The position numbers and the translations under genes are program-made. From Chitinophagaceae bacterium (GTDB taxonomy: Bacteria; Bacteroidota; Bacteroidia; Chitinophagales; Chitinophagaceae): 33,755 nt of DNA. Under the pieces are notes generated by a model. It worked only from the letters and a program-made list of their open reading frames with translations. It did not search any database and was not told where the DNA came from. Of this stretch, positions 1 to 7,757 are shown one piece after another; the first letter of the stretch is position 1, and every line of letters starts with the position of its first letter. The stretch lies in contig CANEWJ010000012.1 in assembly GCA_947442625.1 (NCBI GenBank), positions 1 to 33,755 on the forward strand, given 5' to 3'.

Positions 1-470
1 ACATCAGAAAGGCCAATGCCGGGGGCAATTTCAACCGAGCCGCTGATTTCATGAATACTTGCTGTCACCTTTTTTTCTGCAAGGAATGATTTCACAAGGT
101 GCGGGTAGCTCGTAGCAATTCTCTTACCTTCAAGCGAAGCAACACCTTCATATACCAGCGCTTTGGGAACAGCAAGAGAAAGACGGCACTTGCCAAAACC
201 AAGTGCTTCAACCGTATCAACCTTCCTGTCTTTTTCAGCCAAGACGTTTTGCCCTACGATGCCAATATCTGCTACACCGTCTTCTACATATTCGGGAATA
301 TCATCATCCCGCAGGAAAAACACTTCAATTGGAAAATTTTCAGAAACAGTTCTTAACCTGTCCTTTACATTCCTGAGTTCAATTCCGCATTCTTTCAAAA
401 GCTGAACTGAGTCTTCATACAACCTGCCAGACTTCTGAATGGCAATCCTTAATACTGTTTCATTACCCAT
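1..470 (-). CDS. hisG: ATP phosphoribosyltransferase, N-terminal part (cut by window edge)
   Basis: The minus strand is open from an ATG at 468-470 to the window edge, giving about 156 residues with no stop. The product begins MGNETVLRIAIQKSGRL and contains ADIGIVGQNVL and, near the edge, SGSVEIAPGIGLSD, which is the HisG phosphoribosyl-binding region. HisG condenses ATP and PRPP in the first, committed and feedback-inhibited step of histidine synthesis, in the cytoplasm. The C-terminal half lies outside the window, so whether it is the long form with a regulatory ACT-like domain cannot be seen. The gene sits directly behind a histidine attenuator (481-591), which both supports the assignment and indicates control by charged tRNA-His. 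Other his genes probably follow outside the window (inference). Confidence 0.95.
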   Translation of the reverse strand, partial: MGNETVLRIAIQKSGRLYEDSVQLLKECGIELRNVKDRLRTVSENFPIEVFFLRDDDIPEYVEDGVADIGIVGQNVLAEKDRKVDTVEALGFGKCRLSLAVPKALVYEGVASLEGKRIATSYPHLVKSFLAEKKVTASIHEISGSVEIAPGIGLSD

Positions 471-482
471 GCTATCCTGTTT

Positions 483-514
483 AAAAATAAAAAAAGGCTT
501 ACCAATGGCAAGCC
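483..514 (-). terminator. his operon attenuator terminator (segments 3:4)
   Basis: Read on the minus strand, GGCTTGCC (514-507), a three-base loop ATT and GGTAAGCC (503-496) form an 8-bp stem with one G-U pair. A run of T follows (TTTTTTTATTTTT, 495-483). It ends 13 nt before the hisG ATG. It is an intrinsic terminator lying between the leader peptide and hisG, and its 5' arm can alternatively pair with the upstream copy of GGTAAGCC (546-539). Confidence 0.9.
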
Positions 515-556
515 CGAATTATGTATACACCAATACCAGGCTTACCCTAAGGCAAG
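496..556 (-). promoter_or_regulatory. Histidine attenuator with mutually exclusive hairpins
   Basis: Four segments are visible on the minus strand. Segment 1 is CTTGCC (556-551), 2 is GGTAAGCC (546-539), 3 is GGCTTGCC (514-507) and 4 is GGTAAGCC (503-496). Segments 1:2 pair over 6 bp around a TTAG loop that contains the leader stop codon. Segments 2:3 pair over 8 bp (antiterminator), and 3:4 pair over 8 bp next to the T-run (terminator). Segment 1 overlaps the last sense codons after the His run. A ribosome stalled at His codons would mask segment 1 and allow 2:3. A ribosome at the stop codon would mask segment 2 and allow 3:4. This is the classical attenuation layout known from proteobacterial his operons. 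The pairings are read from the sequence; the mechanism is inferred. Confidence 0.88.
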
Positions 557-591
557 TTATGATGATGGTGGATATGACCGTTTGCTAACAT
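547..591 (-). CDS. hisL: Histidine operon leader peptide
   Basis: A 15-codon reading frame, ATG at 591-589 and TAG at 549-547, encodes MLANGHIHHHHNLP. Five of its 14 residues are His, four of them consecutive. It precedes a terminator/antiterminator region and hisG, as a leader peptide should. Its stop codon falls in the loop of the 1:2 hairpin. The peptide itself probably has no function; the act of translating it senses charged tRNA-His. No Shine-Dalgarno sequence precedes the ATG, and a promoter-like element ends only 4 nt upstream, so the message may start at or next to the start codon. Confidence 0.9.
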   Translation of the reverse strand: MLANGHIHHHHNLP

Positions 592-595
592 GTTG

Positions 596-627
596 CAAAA
601 ATAGCTCCCAAAAACATTATCGCCAAA
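596..627 (-). promoter_or_regulatory. Predicted his operon promoter (Bacteroidota type)
   Basis: On the minus strand TTTG (627-624) is followed after 20 nt by TATTTTTG (603-596), which fits the Bacteroidota -33/-7 consensus TTTG-N19-21-TAnnTTTG. The same 20-nt spacing is seen at the rpsT promoter in this window. Transcription would begin a few bases downstream, very near the leader ATG at 591. Confidence 0.65.
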
Positions 628-680
628 AATCAATGTGTTTTTATAAAATGGCATTAATTTCGGAGAAATAACCACTGTTT

Positions 681-2621
681 ATGAGGAAAATTCATCTTGC
701 TGCTTCATTGGCCGTATTTTTCTGCCTGTTTATTGCTGAAAATGCTCTTTTTGCACAAGCCGACAGGTGGCAGCAAAAAGTCAATTACAAGATGGATGTA
801 AAAGTGGATGCTGATAACAATAGGTTTTCAGGCAAGCAACGCCTCGACTACTGGAACAACTCTCCAGATACCTTAAAAGTACTTTACTATCACCTTCAAT
901 GGAATGCTTTTCAACCCGGCAGCATGATGGACATGCGCAGCCAGGAGCTGGGTAAGAAACTGATCAGGGGCCGTGCAGACTGGGACCAACGCGTTAGAGA
1001 CAGGATTTCAAACCTCAAGCCCAATGAAATTGGATTCCAGGAGGTTAAAAACCTAAGGGTCAATGGTCAATTGCAAAAAACCACAGCCTATGAAACCATT
1101 CTCAAAGTGGAATTGGCCAAACCCATTCTCCCTAAATCCAAGGCCCTGATAGAGCTGGATTTTGAAGCCCAGGTGCCTGTTCAAATCAGGAGAAGCGGAA
1201 GAGACAATGCTGAAGGTGTCCGCTTCAGCATGGCACAGTGGTATCCTAAATTGGCGGAGTATGACCTGCAGGGATGGCATCCTACACCGTATGTTGCAAG
1301 AGAATTTTATGGCATTTGGGGCGATTTTGAGGTCAACATCACCATCGATAAAAACTATGTAATTGGCGGAACAGGCTATTTGCAAAACCCCCATGAAATT
1401 GGGCATGGTTACGAAAAATATGCAAGCCTGCCATTCAAACCTACACAGGGCAATACCCTGACCTGGAAGTTCAAGGCACCCAATGTGCATGATTTTGTTT
1501 GGGCAGCAGATCCTGGATATGTACACAATTCAAAGCAGGTTAGAAAAGGTTTAGTCCTTCACTCATTTTACACCATAGATACTGCAGCATTGACTGCCCA
1601 GTTCAATGCTATCCCAGCCAGGATGAGGCAAAGCACTAACTTGAATACGTATATCAACAATTACAAGTCTCAGTGGGACAGTGTCTTGGAGCTTGCATCC
1701 AAAGCATTGCCTTTCATTGACAAGCATTATGGCGAGTATCCCTACAAACAATATTCATTTATACAGGGAGGCGATGGCGGCATGGAATATCCCATGGCCA
1801 CCTTGCTCAAAGGTGCTGGAGAAGGTGTTGTCATCCATGAATGGATGCACAGCTGGTACCAGATGATCCTGGGCACCAATGAATCCCTCTATCCCTGGAT
1901 GGACGAAGGGTTTACCAGTTTTGCAGAATCGAATGTTCAAAATTTCCTCCATGAAAGCAAGGATTCATTTCCTCATCTTGGGGCCTACAATGCCTATATT
2001 GCCCTTTCAAAAAGCGATTACAATGAGCCTTTGACAACCCATTCAGACCATTATAGCACCAACAGTGCTTATAGCACCAATGCTTATTCAAAAGGAGAAG
2101 TTTTCATGGAGCAACTGGGCTATATCGTAGGCGCTCCCGTCAGGGACAGCATCCTGTTGAAATATTTTCAAACCTGGAAATTCAAACACCCCCATGTGAA
2201 CGACCTGATCAGGCTGGCGGAAAACGAAAGCGGCATTCAGCTGGATTGGTACAGGGATTTCTTTGTTAACACCACCAAAACAATTGATTATGGAATAGAT
2301 AGCCTTTGGGATGAGGGTGGAAAGATGAAAATTCGGTTGAGAAATGCAGGAACCATGCCCATGCCCATTGATATTTCAATGGAGTTCAAGGATGGATCAA
2401 GAGAAACGGCGTATATCCCACAATACCTCATGTTTGGCAGCAAGCAAAATGAAGAGCCTACCATCAAGCGTACCGTTGGAGAACCTTGGAAATGGACCCA
2501 TCCTACCCATGTAATCACCATCGACAGAAAACTACTTGATCTGAAAAAGATTGAAATTGACCCTACCAAAAGGATGGCAGACAACGAAAGAAGAAACAAC
2601 AAATTGGAGCTAACCTGGTAG
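681..2621 (+). CDS. Secreted M1-family metallopeptidase
   Basis: A 646-residue protein with an N-terminal signal peptide (hydrophobic residues 6-24, cleavage probably after FAQA). It carries the zinc site HEWMH at 386-390 and the third ligand Glu at 409 in WMDEG, an exact HExxH-x18-E spacing. GGMEYP at 367-371 stands where M1 aminopeptidases have the substrate-binding GxMEN motif. The N-terminal part (about 30-280) looks like the M1 beta-sheet domain. M1 enzymes remove N-terminal residues from peptides, so an extracytoplasmic role in peptide use is likely. The gene stands alone on its strand, divergent from the his leader, and ends 9 nt from the convergent kinase gene with no visible terminator between them. 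The exact substrate is unknown. Confidence 0.9.
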   Translation: MRKIHLAASLAVFFCLFIAENALFAQADRWQQKVNYKMDVKVDADNNRFSGKQRLDYWNNSPDTLKVLYYHLQWNAFQPGSMMDMRSQELGKKLIRGRADWDQRVRDRISNLKPNEIGFQEVKNLRVNGQLQKTTAYETILKVELAKPILPKSKALIELDFEAQVPVQIRRSGRDNAEGVRFSMAQWYPKLAEYDLQGWHPTPYVAREFYGIWGDFEVNITIDKNYVIGGTGYLQNPHEIGHGYEKYASLPFKPTQGNTLTWKFKAPNVHDFVWAADPGYVHNSKQVRKGLVLHSFYTIDTAALTAQFNAIPARMRQSTNLNTYINNYKSQWDSVLELASKALPFIDKHYGEYPYKQYSFIQGGDGGMEYPMATLLKGAGEGVVIHEWMHSWYQMILGTNESLYPWMDEGFTSFAESNVQNFLHESKDSFPHLGAYNAYIALSKSDYNEPLTTHSDHYSTNSAYSTNAYSKGEVFMEQLGYIVGAPVRDSILLKYFQTWKFKHPHVNDLIRLAENESGIQLDWYRDFFVNTTKTIDYGIDSLWDEGGKMKIRLRNAGTMPMPIDISMEFKDGSRETAYIPQYLMFGSKQNEEPTIKRTVGEPWKWTHPTHVITIDRKLLDLKKIEIDPTKRMADNERRNNKLELTW

Positions 2622-2630
2622 GCTTTGTTT

Positions 2631-4853
2631 TTAGCCGATTCTTCTCTGCAAATTACGGAACAGGTCAATGAGCTGATCATACATCAATGTCATTTCGGCT
2701 TCTGTTTTTTTGATGGCGTCATCTTCAATTTCCCTGATCAATCCATCAAAACCATTGATGCCAATTGATTTGATCATCACTTTTTCCCTATGCAAAGTTC
2801 TCTTTGCACTATCCCAATCCTTGGCAGGAACACTGGTTTGCCATTCTCCCAATGCATGACAGACTTCTTCCATTAGATACTCCATCATTTTTGCAACTTG
2901 GGTTGGTTCATTGCCCGCCATTTCAGCAATATTGGAAATGATCGTTTGGTGGATGGATTGATAATATTTTTCTTTTACTGAGCCTGTCTTGAAGAAAAGA
3001 CAAAGACGGTGCTGGAGATTTTTTTGGTCTATGGGTTTAGTGATGCAGTCTGCAAAGCCGAGGTTGAGCATGTGGTTTACCTCAGACTTGAAGGCTGCAG
3101 CAGTCAGGGCAATCACTGGAATGGTTTCCCCATATTTTTTTCTGATCAACGCCAAAGCTGTGGGTCCATCCATGATGGGCATCTGAACATCCATCAATAC
3201 CAAATCATATTTATTCTTGCTAATCAATTCAACGGCCTCAAGTCCATTCTCAGCCTCTTCTGGTATGCCGTTCATGTTCTTGACCATCATGGCAAAAAGC
3301 ATCCTATTGAGTTTATTGTCATCAACAATCAGGATTTTCTTGCCTTCAATCAATCCGTAGTCATCAAACACAACGGTATCCTTCATCAATTCGTCAGCAG
3401 TAACCATTTCAAATGTAATCTCTACCATCACCTTGGTTCCCACGCCTTTTGTACTCTCAATCCAAATCTTGCCTCCCATCATGTTAACAAGGGTTCTGGT
3501 AATGGCCAGCCCAAGCCCTGAGCCGGTATGGCGGTGATTGTTCTCATTGACTTCCTGGTAAAAATCTTCAAAAATATGTTTGAGGCCTTCTTCAGAGATG
3601 CCAATGCCAGAATCTTCACAGGTAAATAAAATGCGTTGTATCTGGTTCCTCTCTTCTACCAGTGTGCTGGAAAGTTTAATAGAACCGGAGTCTGTAAACT
3701 TGATAGCATTCCCTACAATATTCATCAACACCTGCCTGATGCGTACTTCATCAGCAAAAAGATTGGGGTCGATTTTCCGGTCAACATCAGTTTCAAAGCT
3801 CAGGCCCTTCTCTTTGGCTTTGGGTCTGAGAATATTTTCAACGCTCTTGTTGATGTCTTTTAGAGAAACAATTTCTTTTTCGATGTTCATTTTCCCAGCT
3901 TCAATCTTGGACATGTCCAAGATATCATTGATGATGCCCAGCAAACCATGGGCTGCATCACTGATGTTTTTTACAAAAAAATGTTGTTGTTCATTGAGCG
4001 GAGACATGGACAACTGCTCTGCCAGTCCCATGATGGCATTCATGGGTGTCCGGATTTCATGGCTCATGTTGGAAAGAAAAGCACCCTTTGCCTTTTCTGA
4101 AGCAATCGCCCTGTTTTTAGCATCCACCAGGCTTTTTTGTAATTGCCTGTTCTGGGTAACATCAGTGTAACTCCAAAGCTGCCCTTTGAAAGTATTCTCA
4201 ATGATGACGGGAACATAGTCCCGTTCCAGGATCCTGCCGTCTTTAAAAACCACTTCCTGGCCAATCAGCGGTTCCCGCTTGCCCATCATGCTGAAAATAT
4301 CATTTTTCACCTTTTCGGCATCTTTGAAGAGCACAAGTGATTGTTGAAGTGAATCCAAACAATTGACCCCAACCATTTCGTGGGGCTGGGCAGGGATTTG
4401 AAAAAGATTGCAAAACTGCCTGTTCACCAATACAATACAATGGTTCTCATCTTCCACGAGTATTCCCTTACCCAGATTGCTCATCAAGTAATGCAGACGA
4501 TTGGCATTGATGACCTTTGAATTATCCCGGCAAACACATACCATGCCACCATCAGGAAGGCTGGTAAGAGATATGTACTGCATGACGGGCTTTTTATCTT
4601 TGCTGATGCCTATGGTTTCACCAGACCAATTGCCATTTTTACCCAATACGGGAAAAACTTCCTTTTGTAACCTTTCTGCAGCTTCTGGTGTGTATATACT
4701 TTGCCAGGATTTGCCATACAACTCATCTGCAGCATCATAGCCAAATAATTTTGCATGGGCCTTGTTCATATAACTGTAATTGCCATGCTTATCAAGCAGG
4801 GCAATTCCGTCAAATGTGTTTTCAATGGCAGTCAGCTTTGCGGGTGTTAACAT
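2631..4853 (-). CDS. Cytoplasmic hybrid histidine kinase (PAS-PAS-HisKA-HATPase-REC-Hpt)
   Basis: A 740-residue protein without a signal peptide or membrane helix. Two PAS-like regions (about 5-110 and 120-235) are followed by HisKA with the H-box SHEIRTP (His265) and an ATPase domain with an N-box around 377-385, DSGIGIS at 414-420 and GSGLGLA at 444-450. A receiver domain follows (DDN at 511, phospho-acceptor Asp555 in LVLMDVQMP, Lys606 in ITKP). The C-terminus (about 630-740) resembles an Hpt domain with His688 in LHREK, although the usual HxLKG is only partly kept. It could run a full His-Asp-His-Asp phosphorelay, and the natural output is the divergent NarL-type regulator at 5139 (inference). 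PAS domains suggest a cytoplasmic or redox-linked signal; the ligand is unknown. Confidence 0.9.
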   Translation of the reverse strand: MLTPAKLTAIENTFDGIALLDKHGNYSYMNKAHAKLFGYDAADELYGKSWQSIYTPEAAERLQKEVFPVLGKNGNWSGETIGISKDKKPVMQYISLTSLPDGGMVCVCRDNSKVINANRLHYLMSNLGKGILVEDENHCIVLVNRQFCNLFQIPAQPHEMVGVNCLDSLQQSLVLFKDAEKVKNDIFSMMGKREPLIGQEVVFKDGRILERDYVPVIIENTFKGQLWSYTDVTQNRQLQKSLVDAKNRAIASEKAKGAFLSNMSHEIRTPMNAIMGLAEQLSMSPLNEQQHFFVKNISDAAHGLLGIINDILDMSKIEAGKMNIEKEIVSLKDINKSVENILRPKAKEKGLSFETDVDRKIDPNLFADEVRIRQVLMNIVGNAIKFTDSGSIKLSSTLVEERNQIQRILFTCEDSGIGISEEGLKHIFEDFYQEVNENNHRHTGSGLGLAITRTLVNMMGGKIWIESTKGVGTKVMVEITFEMVTADELMKDTVVFDDYGLIEGKKILIVDDNKLNRMLFAMMVKNMNGIPEEAENGLEAVELISKNKYDLVLMDVQMPIMDGPTALALIRKKYGETIPVIALTAAAFKSEVNHMLNLGFADCITKPIDQKNLQHRLCLFFKTGSVKEKYYQSIHQTIISNIAEMAGNEPTQVAKMMEYLMEEVCHALGEWQTSVPAKDWDSAKRTLHREKVMIKSIGINGFDGLIREIEDDAIKKTEAEMTLMYDQLIDLFRNLQRRIG

Positions 4854-5138
4854 GGTGTTTGTGTTTATAACTCAATCGGTTTCAATCACAATTTTATGTT
4901 TTTTTACTTGTTGAAAAAGAGGAAAAAAACATAAAAAATGAGAAAAAACCCTTTTTTATTAATGTTTAATAATTGAGCAGAAAAACTGGTTGAATATAGA
5001 ACAATATAAGTATGTCCAACAATTATTTAAATCGATGCTACTATGATTAGTTGTTTTTAGTAGTTTAATAAAGGATAAATCAGCTGCATTTTATATGTAT
5101 CAATAATCAACCCTATCTTTCCGAAGAGCATATTTAAT
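4854..5138. other. Divergent intergenic region between hybrid kinase and NarL-type regulator
   Basis: These 285 nt are AT-rich with several A- and T-runs, and no gene is visible. GAGAAAAAACCC (4940-4951) resembles elements upstream of two other signalling loci in this window. TATCTTTC (5114-5121) is a one-mismatch -7-like element for the regulator at 5139. No convincing -33 partner was found. Confidence 0.5.
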
Positions 5139-5777
5139 GTGATTAGAATTGGTATCATAGAAGATAATATTTTTTTACTGAAGAGCTTCAGGGATTACCT
5201 GAATAGCACTGAGGGTATGACGGTAGTTTTTTCCTGCGCCTCCATGGAAGAAGCAAGAGAGCAAATTGGCTTCAAAACCTACCCATTGCCTGATATCATT
5301 CTCTTAGACATTTTCCTGCCCGGAGAATCCGGGCAGGAAGGTATCCCCTACCTCAAAGGTCAATTCCCAGCTGCAAAAATCATCATGCTTACTGCTTACA
5401 ATGAAGACAGCCTGATCATCAATTGCATAAAACAAGGGGCCTCCGGTTATGCATTAAAAACTGCACAATTGAGTCATTTGATTGATGTAATCAACCAAAC
5501 CAGCCGAACAGGATCCTTCATTGATGAACTTTCCATTGGAAAAGTAATCAGCAATTTACAATCAAAAAAAGAGTCAAGCTTCAAAGACAAATTAACCTTT
5601 AGAGAAAAAGAGATTGTTGCCCTGGTTGAAAAAGGGTATAGTTACAAGCAAATGTCTGACGCACTTTTTGTAACAACATACACCATCAATTATCACCTGA
5701 AAAACATATACAAAAAGCTCAATATCCACTCTAAATCAGCGCTTTTGTCCAAAATCATGGCTGAAAGCAAGACCTGA
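5139..5777 (+). CDS. NarL/LuxR-type response regulator
   Basis: 212 residues: a receiver domain (acidic pocket ED at 8-9, phospho-acceptor Asp57 in ILLDIFLP, switch Thr in MLTAY, Lys in YALKT) and a C-terminal LuxR-type HTH (LTFREKEIVALVEKGYS onward, recognition helix region VTTYTINYHLKNIYKKL). The start is GTG; the overlapping ATG at 5137 is followed at once by a stop in its own frame, and no in-frame ATG occurs upstream. It is divergent from the hybrid kinase at 2631-4853 and is its likely partner. It ends 55 nt before proline dehydrogenase on the same strand, so it may read into that gene. Targets are unknown. Confidence 0.9.
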   Translation: MIRIGIIEDNIFLLKSFRDYLNSTEGMTVVFSCASMEEAREQIGFKTYPLPDIILLDIFLPGESGQEGIPYLKGQFPAAKIIMLTAYNEDSLIINCIKQGASGYALKTAQLSHLIDVINQTSRTGSFIDELSIGKVISNLQSKKESSFKDKLTFREKEIVALVEKGYSYKQMSDALFVTTYTINYHLKNIYKKLNIHSKSALLSKIMAESKT

Positions 5778-5832
5778 GCAACTGTCAACAACTATTTCGC
5801 TGTATCTTTACAGCCATTCAAGTCCCTGCAAC

Positions 5833-7068
5833 ATGTCAAATTCAGCGCTGCCAATCAATTTCAACAATACTGAAAATGCCTTTGCCTACAAAACTGACAG
5901 TGACCTGAAAAGAGCCCGCTTTTTATTTTCATTGATGCAGTTTGCCCCTTTGGTAAAGTTGGGAACAATGATAACTCCCTGGGCCATCTCATCGGGCCTG
6001 CCTGTTAAAGGAGTGATCAAAAAGACCTTGTTTAAACAATTTGTAGGGGGTGAATCCTTGGAAGAAACAGGTGAAGTTGCAGATATGCTTGAGAAATTCA
6101 ATGTGCAGGTCATTCTGGATTATGGCGTTGAAGGAGGAGAAGGCGATGAAGACAAATATGAAGCGGAAGCCAATTATTTCATCAAGGTCATTCAGTTTGC
6201 TGCCACCAGAAAAAATATTCCCTTCATCAGCATCAAAATAACAGGCCTGGTATCCAGTTCACTCCTTGAAAAATTGGATACTACCCTATCAACGAAGAGC
6301 GATAAGCCTTTGCACACCAGGTTTAACAGCAAATTTCAACAACTCAATCAGGAAGATCAGGCCCAATGGAAACAACTGATCTCCAGAACAACGCGATTGT
6401 GCCAAGCAGCTTCGAATGCAGGCATTGGTATCATGATTGATGCAGAAGAATCCTGGATTCAAGATGCTATTGATGTAGTGGCTACCCAGATGATGGCGCA
6501 GTTCAACCTGGGAAAAGTTGTTGTGTACAATACCATCCAACTTTATCGATCAGATAGATTATCATACCTGTCTGAAACCCTTGAAGAAGCTGAACAGGCA
6601 GGATATGTTGCTGGGCTAAAGCTGGTAAGGGGGGCTTACATTGAAAAAGAAAGGGCAAGAGCATTGAAATTGGGCTATCCCTCACCCATCCAACCCAACA
6701 AGGAATCATCAGACAGGGATTATGATGCAGCCGTTGAGATTTGTATGACAAAAATAGAAATGGTTTCCATCATCGTTGCCAGCCATAATGAAAAAAGCAA
6801 TCTTTTAGCTGCAAACATATCAGGATCCAAACATTTATCTACTAAGCATCCTCACCTGCATTTCTCACAGCTCTATGGCATGAGTGATAACCTCACCTTC
6901 AATCTTGCTGATGCAGGATACAATGTTTCAAAATACCTTCCCTTTGGCCCAGTGCATGAGGTAATTCCCTACCTTATGCGAAGGGCACAAGAAAACAGTT
7001 CCGTTGCTGGCCAAACAGGAAGAGAACTCGAGCTCATCAACCGAGAGTTTACAAGAAGAAAAATCTGA
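5833..7068 (+). CDS. Proline dehydrogenase (monofunctional, FAD-dependent)
   Basis: 411 residues with the proline dehydrogenase barrel motifs: IMIDAEESW, KVVVYNTIQLYRSDRL, LKLVRGAYIEKER, SHNEKSN, QLYGMSDNL and the C-terminal YLPFGPVHEVIPYLMRRAQEN. It oxidises L-proline to pyrroline-5-carboxylate and passes electrons through FAD to quinones, at the inner face of the membrane. The length fits a stand-alone enzyme; the P5C dehydrogenase half of bifunctional PutA is absent and no such gene is present in the window. The ATG at 5833 gives MSNSALPINFNNTENAF, a sensible N-terminus. The preceding regulator is 55 nt upstream on the same strand. Confidence 0.94.
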   Translation: MSNSALPINFNNTENAFAYKTDSDLKRARFLFSLMQFAPLVKLGTMITPWAISSGLPVKGVIKKTLFKQFVGGESLEETGEVADMLEKFNVQVILDYGVEGGEGDEDKYEAEANYFIKVIQFAATRKNIPFISIKITGLVSSSLLEKLDTTLSTKSDKPLHTRFNSKFQQLNQEDQAQWKQLISRTTRLCQAASNAGIGIMIDAEESWIQDAIDVVATQMMAQFNLGKVVVYNTIQLYRSDRLSYLSETLEEAEQAGYVAGLKLVRGAYIEKERARALKLGYPSPIQPNKESSDRDYDAAVEICMTKIEMVSIIVASHNEKSNLLAANISGSKHLSTKHPHLHFSQLYGMSDNLTFNLADAGYNVSKYLPFGPVHEVIPYLMRRAQENSSVAGQTGRELELINREFTRRKI

Positions 7069-7086
7069 TATCATACACAAAACTGA

Positions 7087-7108
7087 CATTACGTATTAAT
7101 ACGTAATG
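7087..7108. repeat. Perfect 22-bp palindrome, candidate operator
   Basis: The half-site CATTACGTATT is followed immediately by its exact reverse complement, with no spacer. It begins 19 nt after the proline dehydrogenase stop codon and ends 97 nt before the H-NOX start. It lacks a T-run and has almost no loop, so it suits a dimeric protein-binding site better than a terminator. It contains CGTA-N4-TACG, which recurs twice upstream of the gene at 19971. Confidence 0.6.
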
Positions 7109-7205
7109 AAAATGATGGTAATTACGCCTTACCAAGAAAATATATTCAACCTGTTTTAGGGATCAATTGAATATTGAGTAGATTTATATTAACCAATAAA
7201 TTCAC

Positions 7206-7757
7206 ATGTACGGCATTATCAATCAATCGATTCAAGACCTGGTGGTCAAAAAATTTGGAGAAGAAACCTGGTTAAAAATCATTGCAAAAAGCAAGGTTGA
7301 TGTACATGAGTTTCAGAATCATCAGGTTTACGATGATGCGTATACTTACCGATTGGCTGGAGCTGTTTCCGAAGTTCTGGATACCGACCTCAACACCGTC
7401 TTAAAGATGTTTGGAGAATTCTGGATCCTTGAGATTTCCCTAAAAAAATATCCCTCCATGATGGCTTCGGGTGGATTGAGCTTCAAGGAGTTCATGTTAA
7501 ACCTGCCTAACTTTCACAATAGGGTCTATTTGACATACCCGGAACTTGTTGCTCCAGAATTCAAGGTCCGTATGGATGGTGACTCCATGTTGGTTGAATA
7601 TCACTCAAATCGTCCCGGACTGACAGCCATGATGGAAGGAATGCTCCATGGTATTGTTAAAATGTTCAAGGAACAAAACGTTTTGGTGCAGCTAGCATCT
7701 GAAAAAATAAACAGCAATCTTGACCATGACCTATTCAGGATTACATGGGAGAAGTAA
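7206..7757 (+). CDS. H-NOX (haem nitric oxide/oxygen binding) sensor protein
   Basis: 183 residues, a stand-alone HNOB domain of usual length. It starts MYGIINQSIQDLVVKKFG, as H-NOX proteins do. The proximal haem ligand is His104 in NLPNFHNRV, and the haem-propionate motif YxSxR is Y132-H-S134-N-R136. The residue five after the Arg is Ala141; in the oxygen-binding Thermoanaerobacter protein this place is a distal Tyr, so the present protein is more likely NO-selective (inference). It overlaps the following HNOBA-kinase gene by 13 nt, which implies translational coupling and an H-NOX/kinase complex, as in known bacterial H-NOX-kinase pairs. No membrane segment is present; it should be cytoplasmic. 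Confidence 0.95.
   Translation: MYGIINQSIQDLVVKKFGEETWLKIIAKSKVDVHEFQNHQVYDDAYTYRLAGAVSEVLDTDLNTVLKMFGEFWILEISLKKYPSMMASGGLSFKEFMLNLPNFHNRVYLTYPELVAPEFKVRMDGDSMLVEYHSNRPGLTAMMEGMLHGIVKMFKEQNVLVQLASEKINSNLDHDLFRITWEK

Noticed and set aside
99-405. Two plus-strand open frames near the left edge
   Set aside because: They lie antisense to hisG, whose minus-strand frame gives a clear family match; their translations resemble nothing.
2622-2630. Bidirectional terminator between the M1 peptidase and hybrid kinase genes
   Set aside because: The gap is only 9 nt and no hairpin with a T-run was found across the junction.
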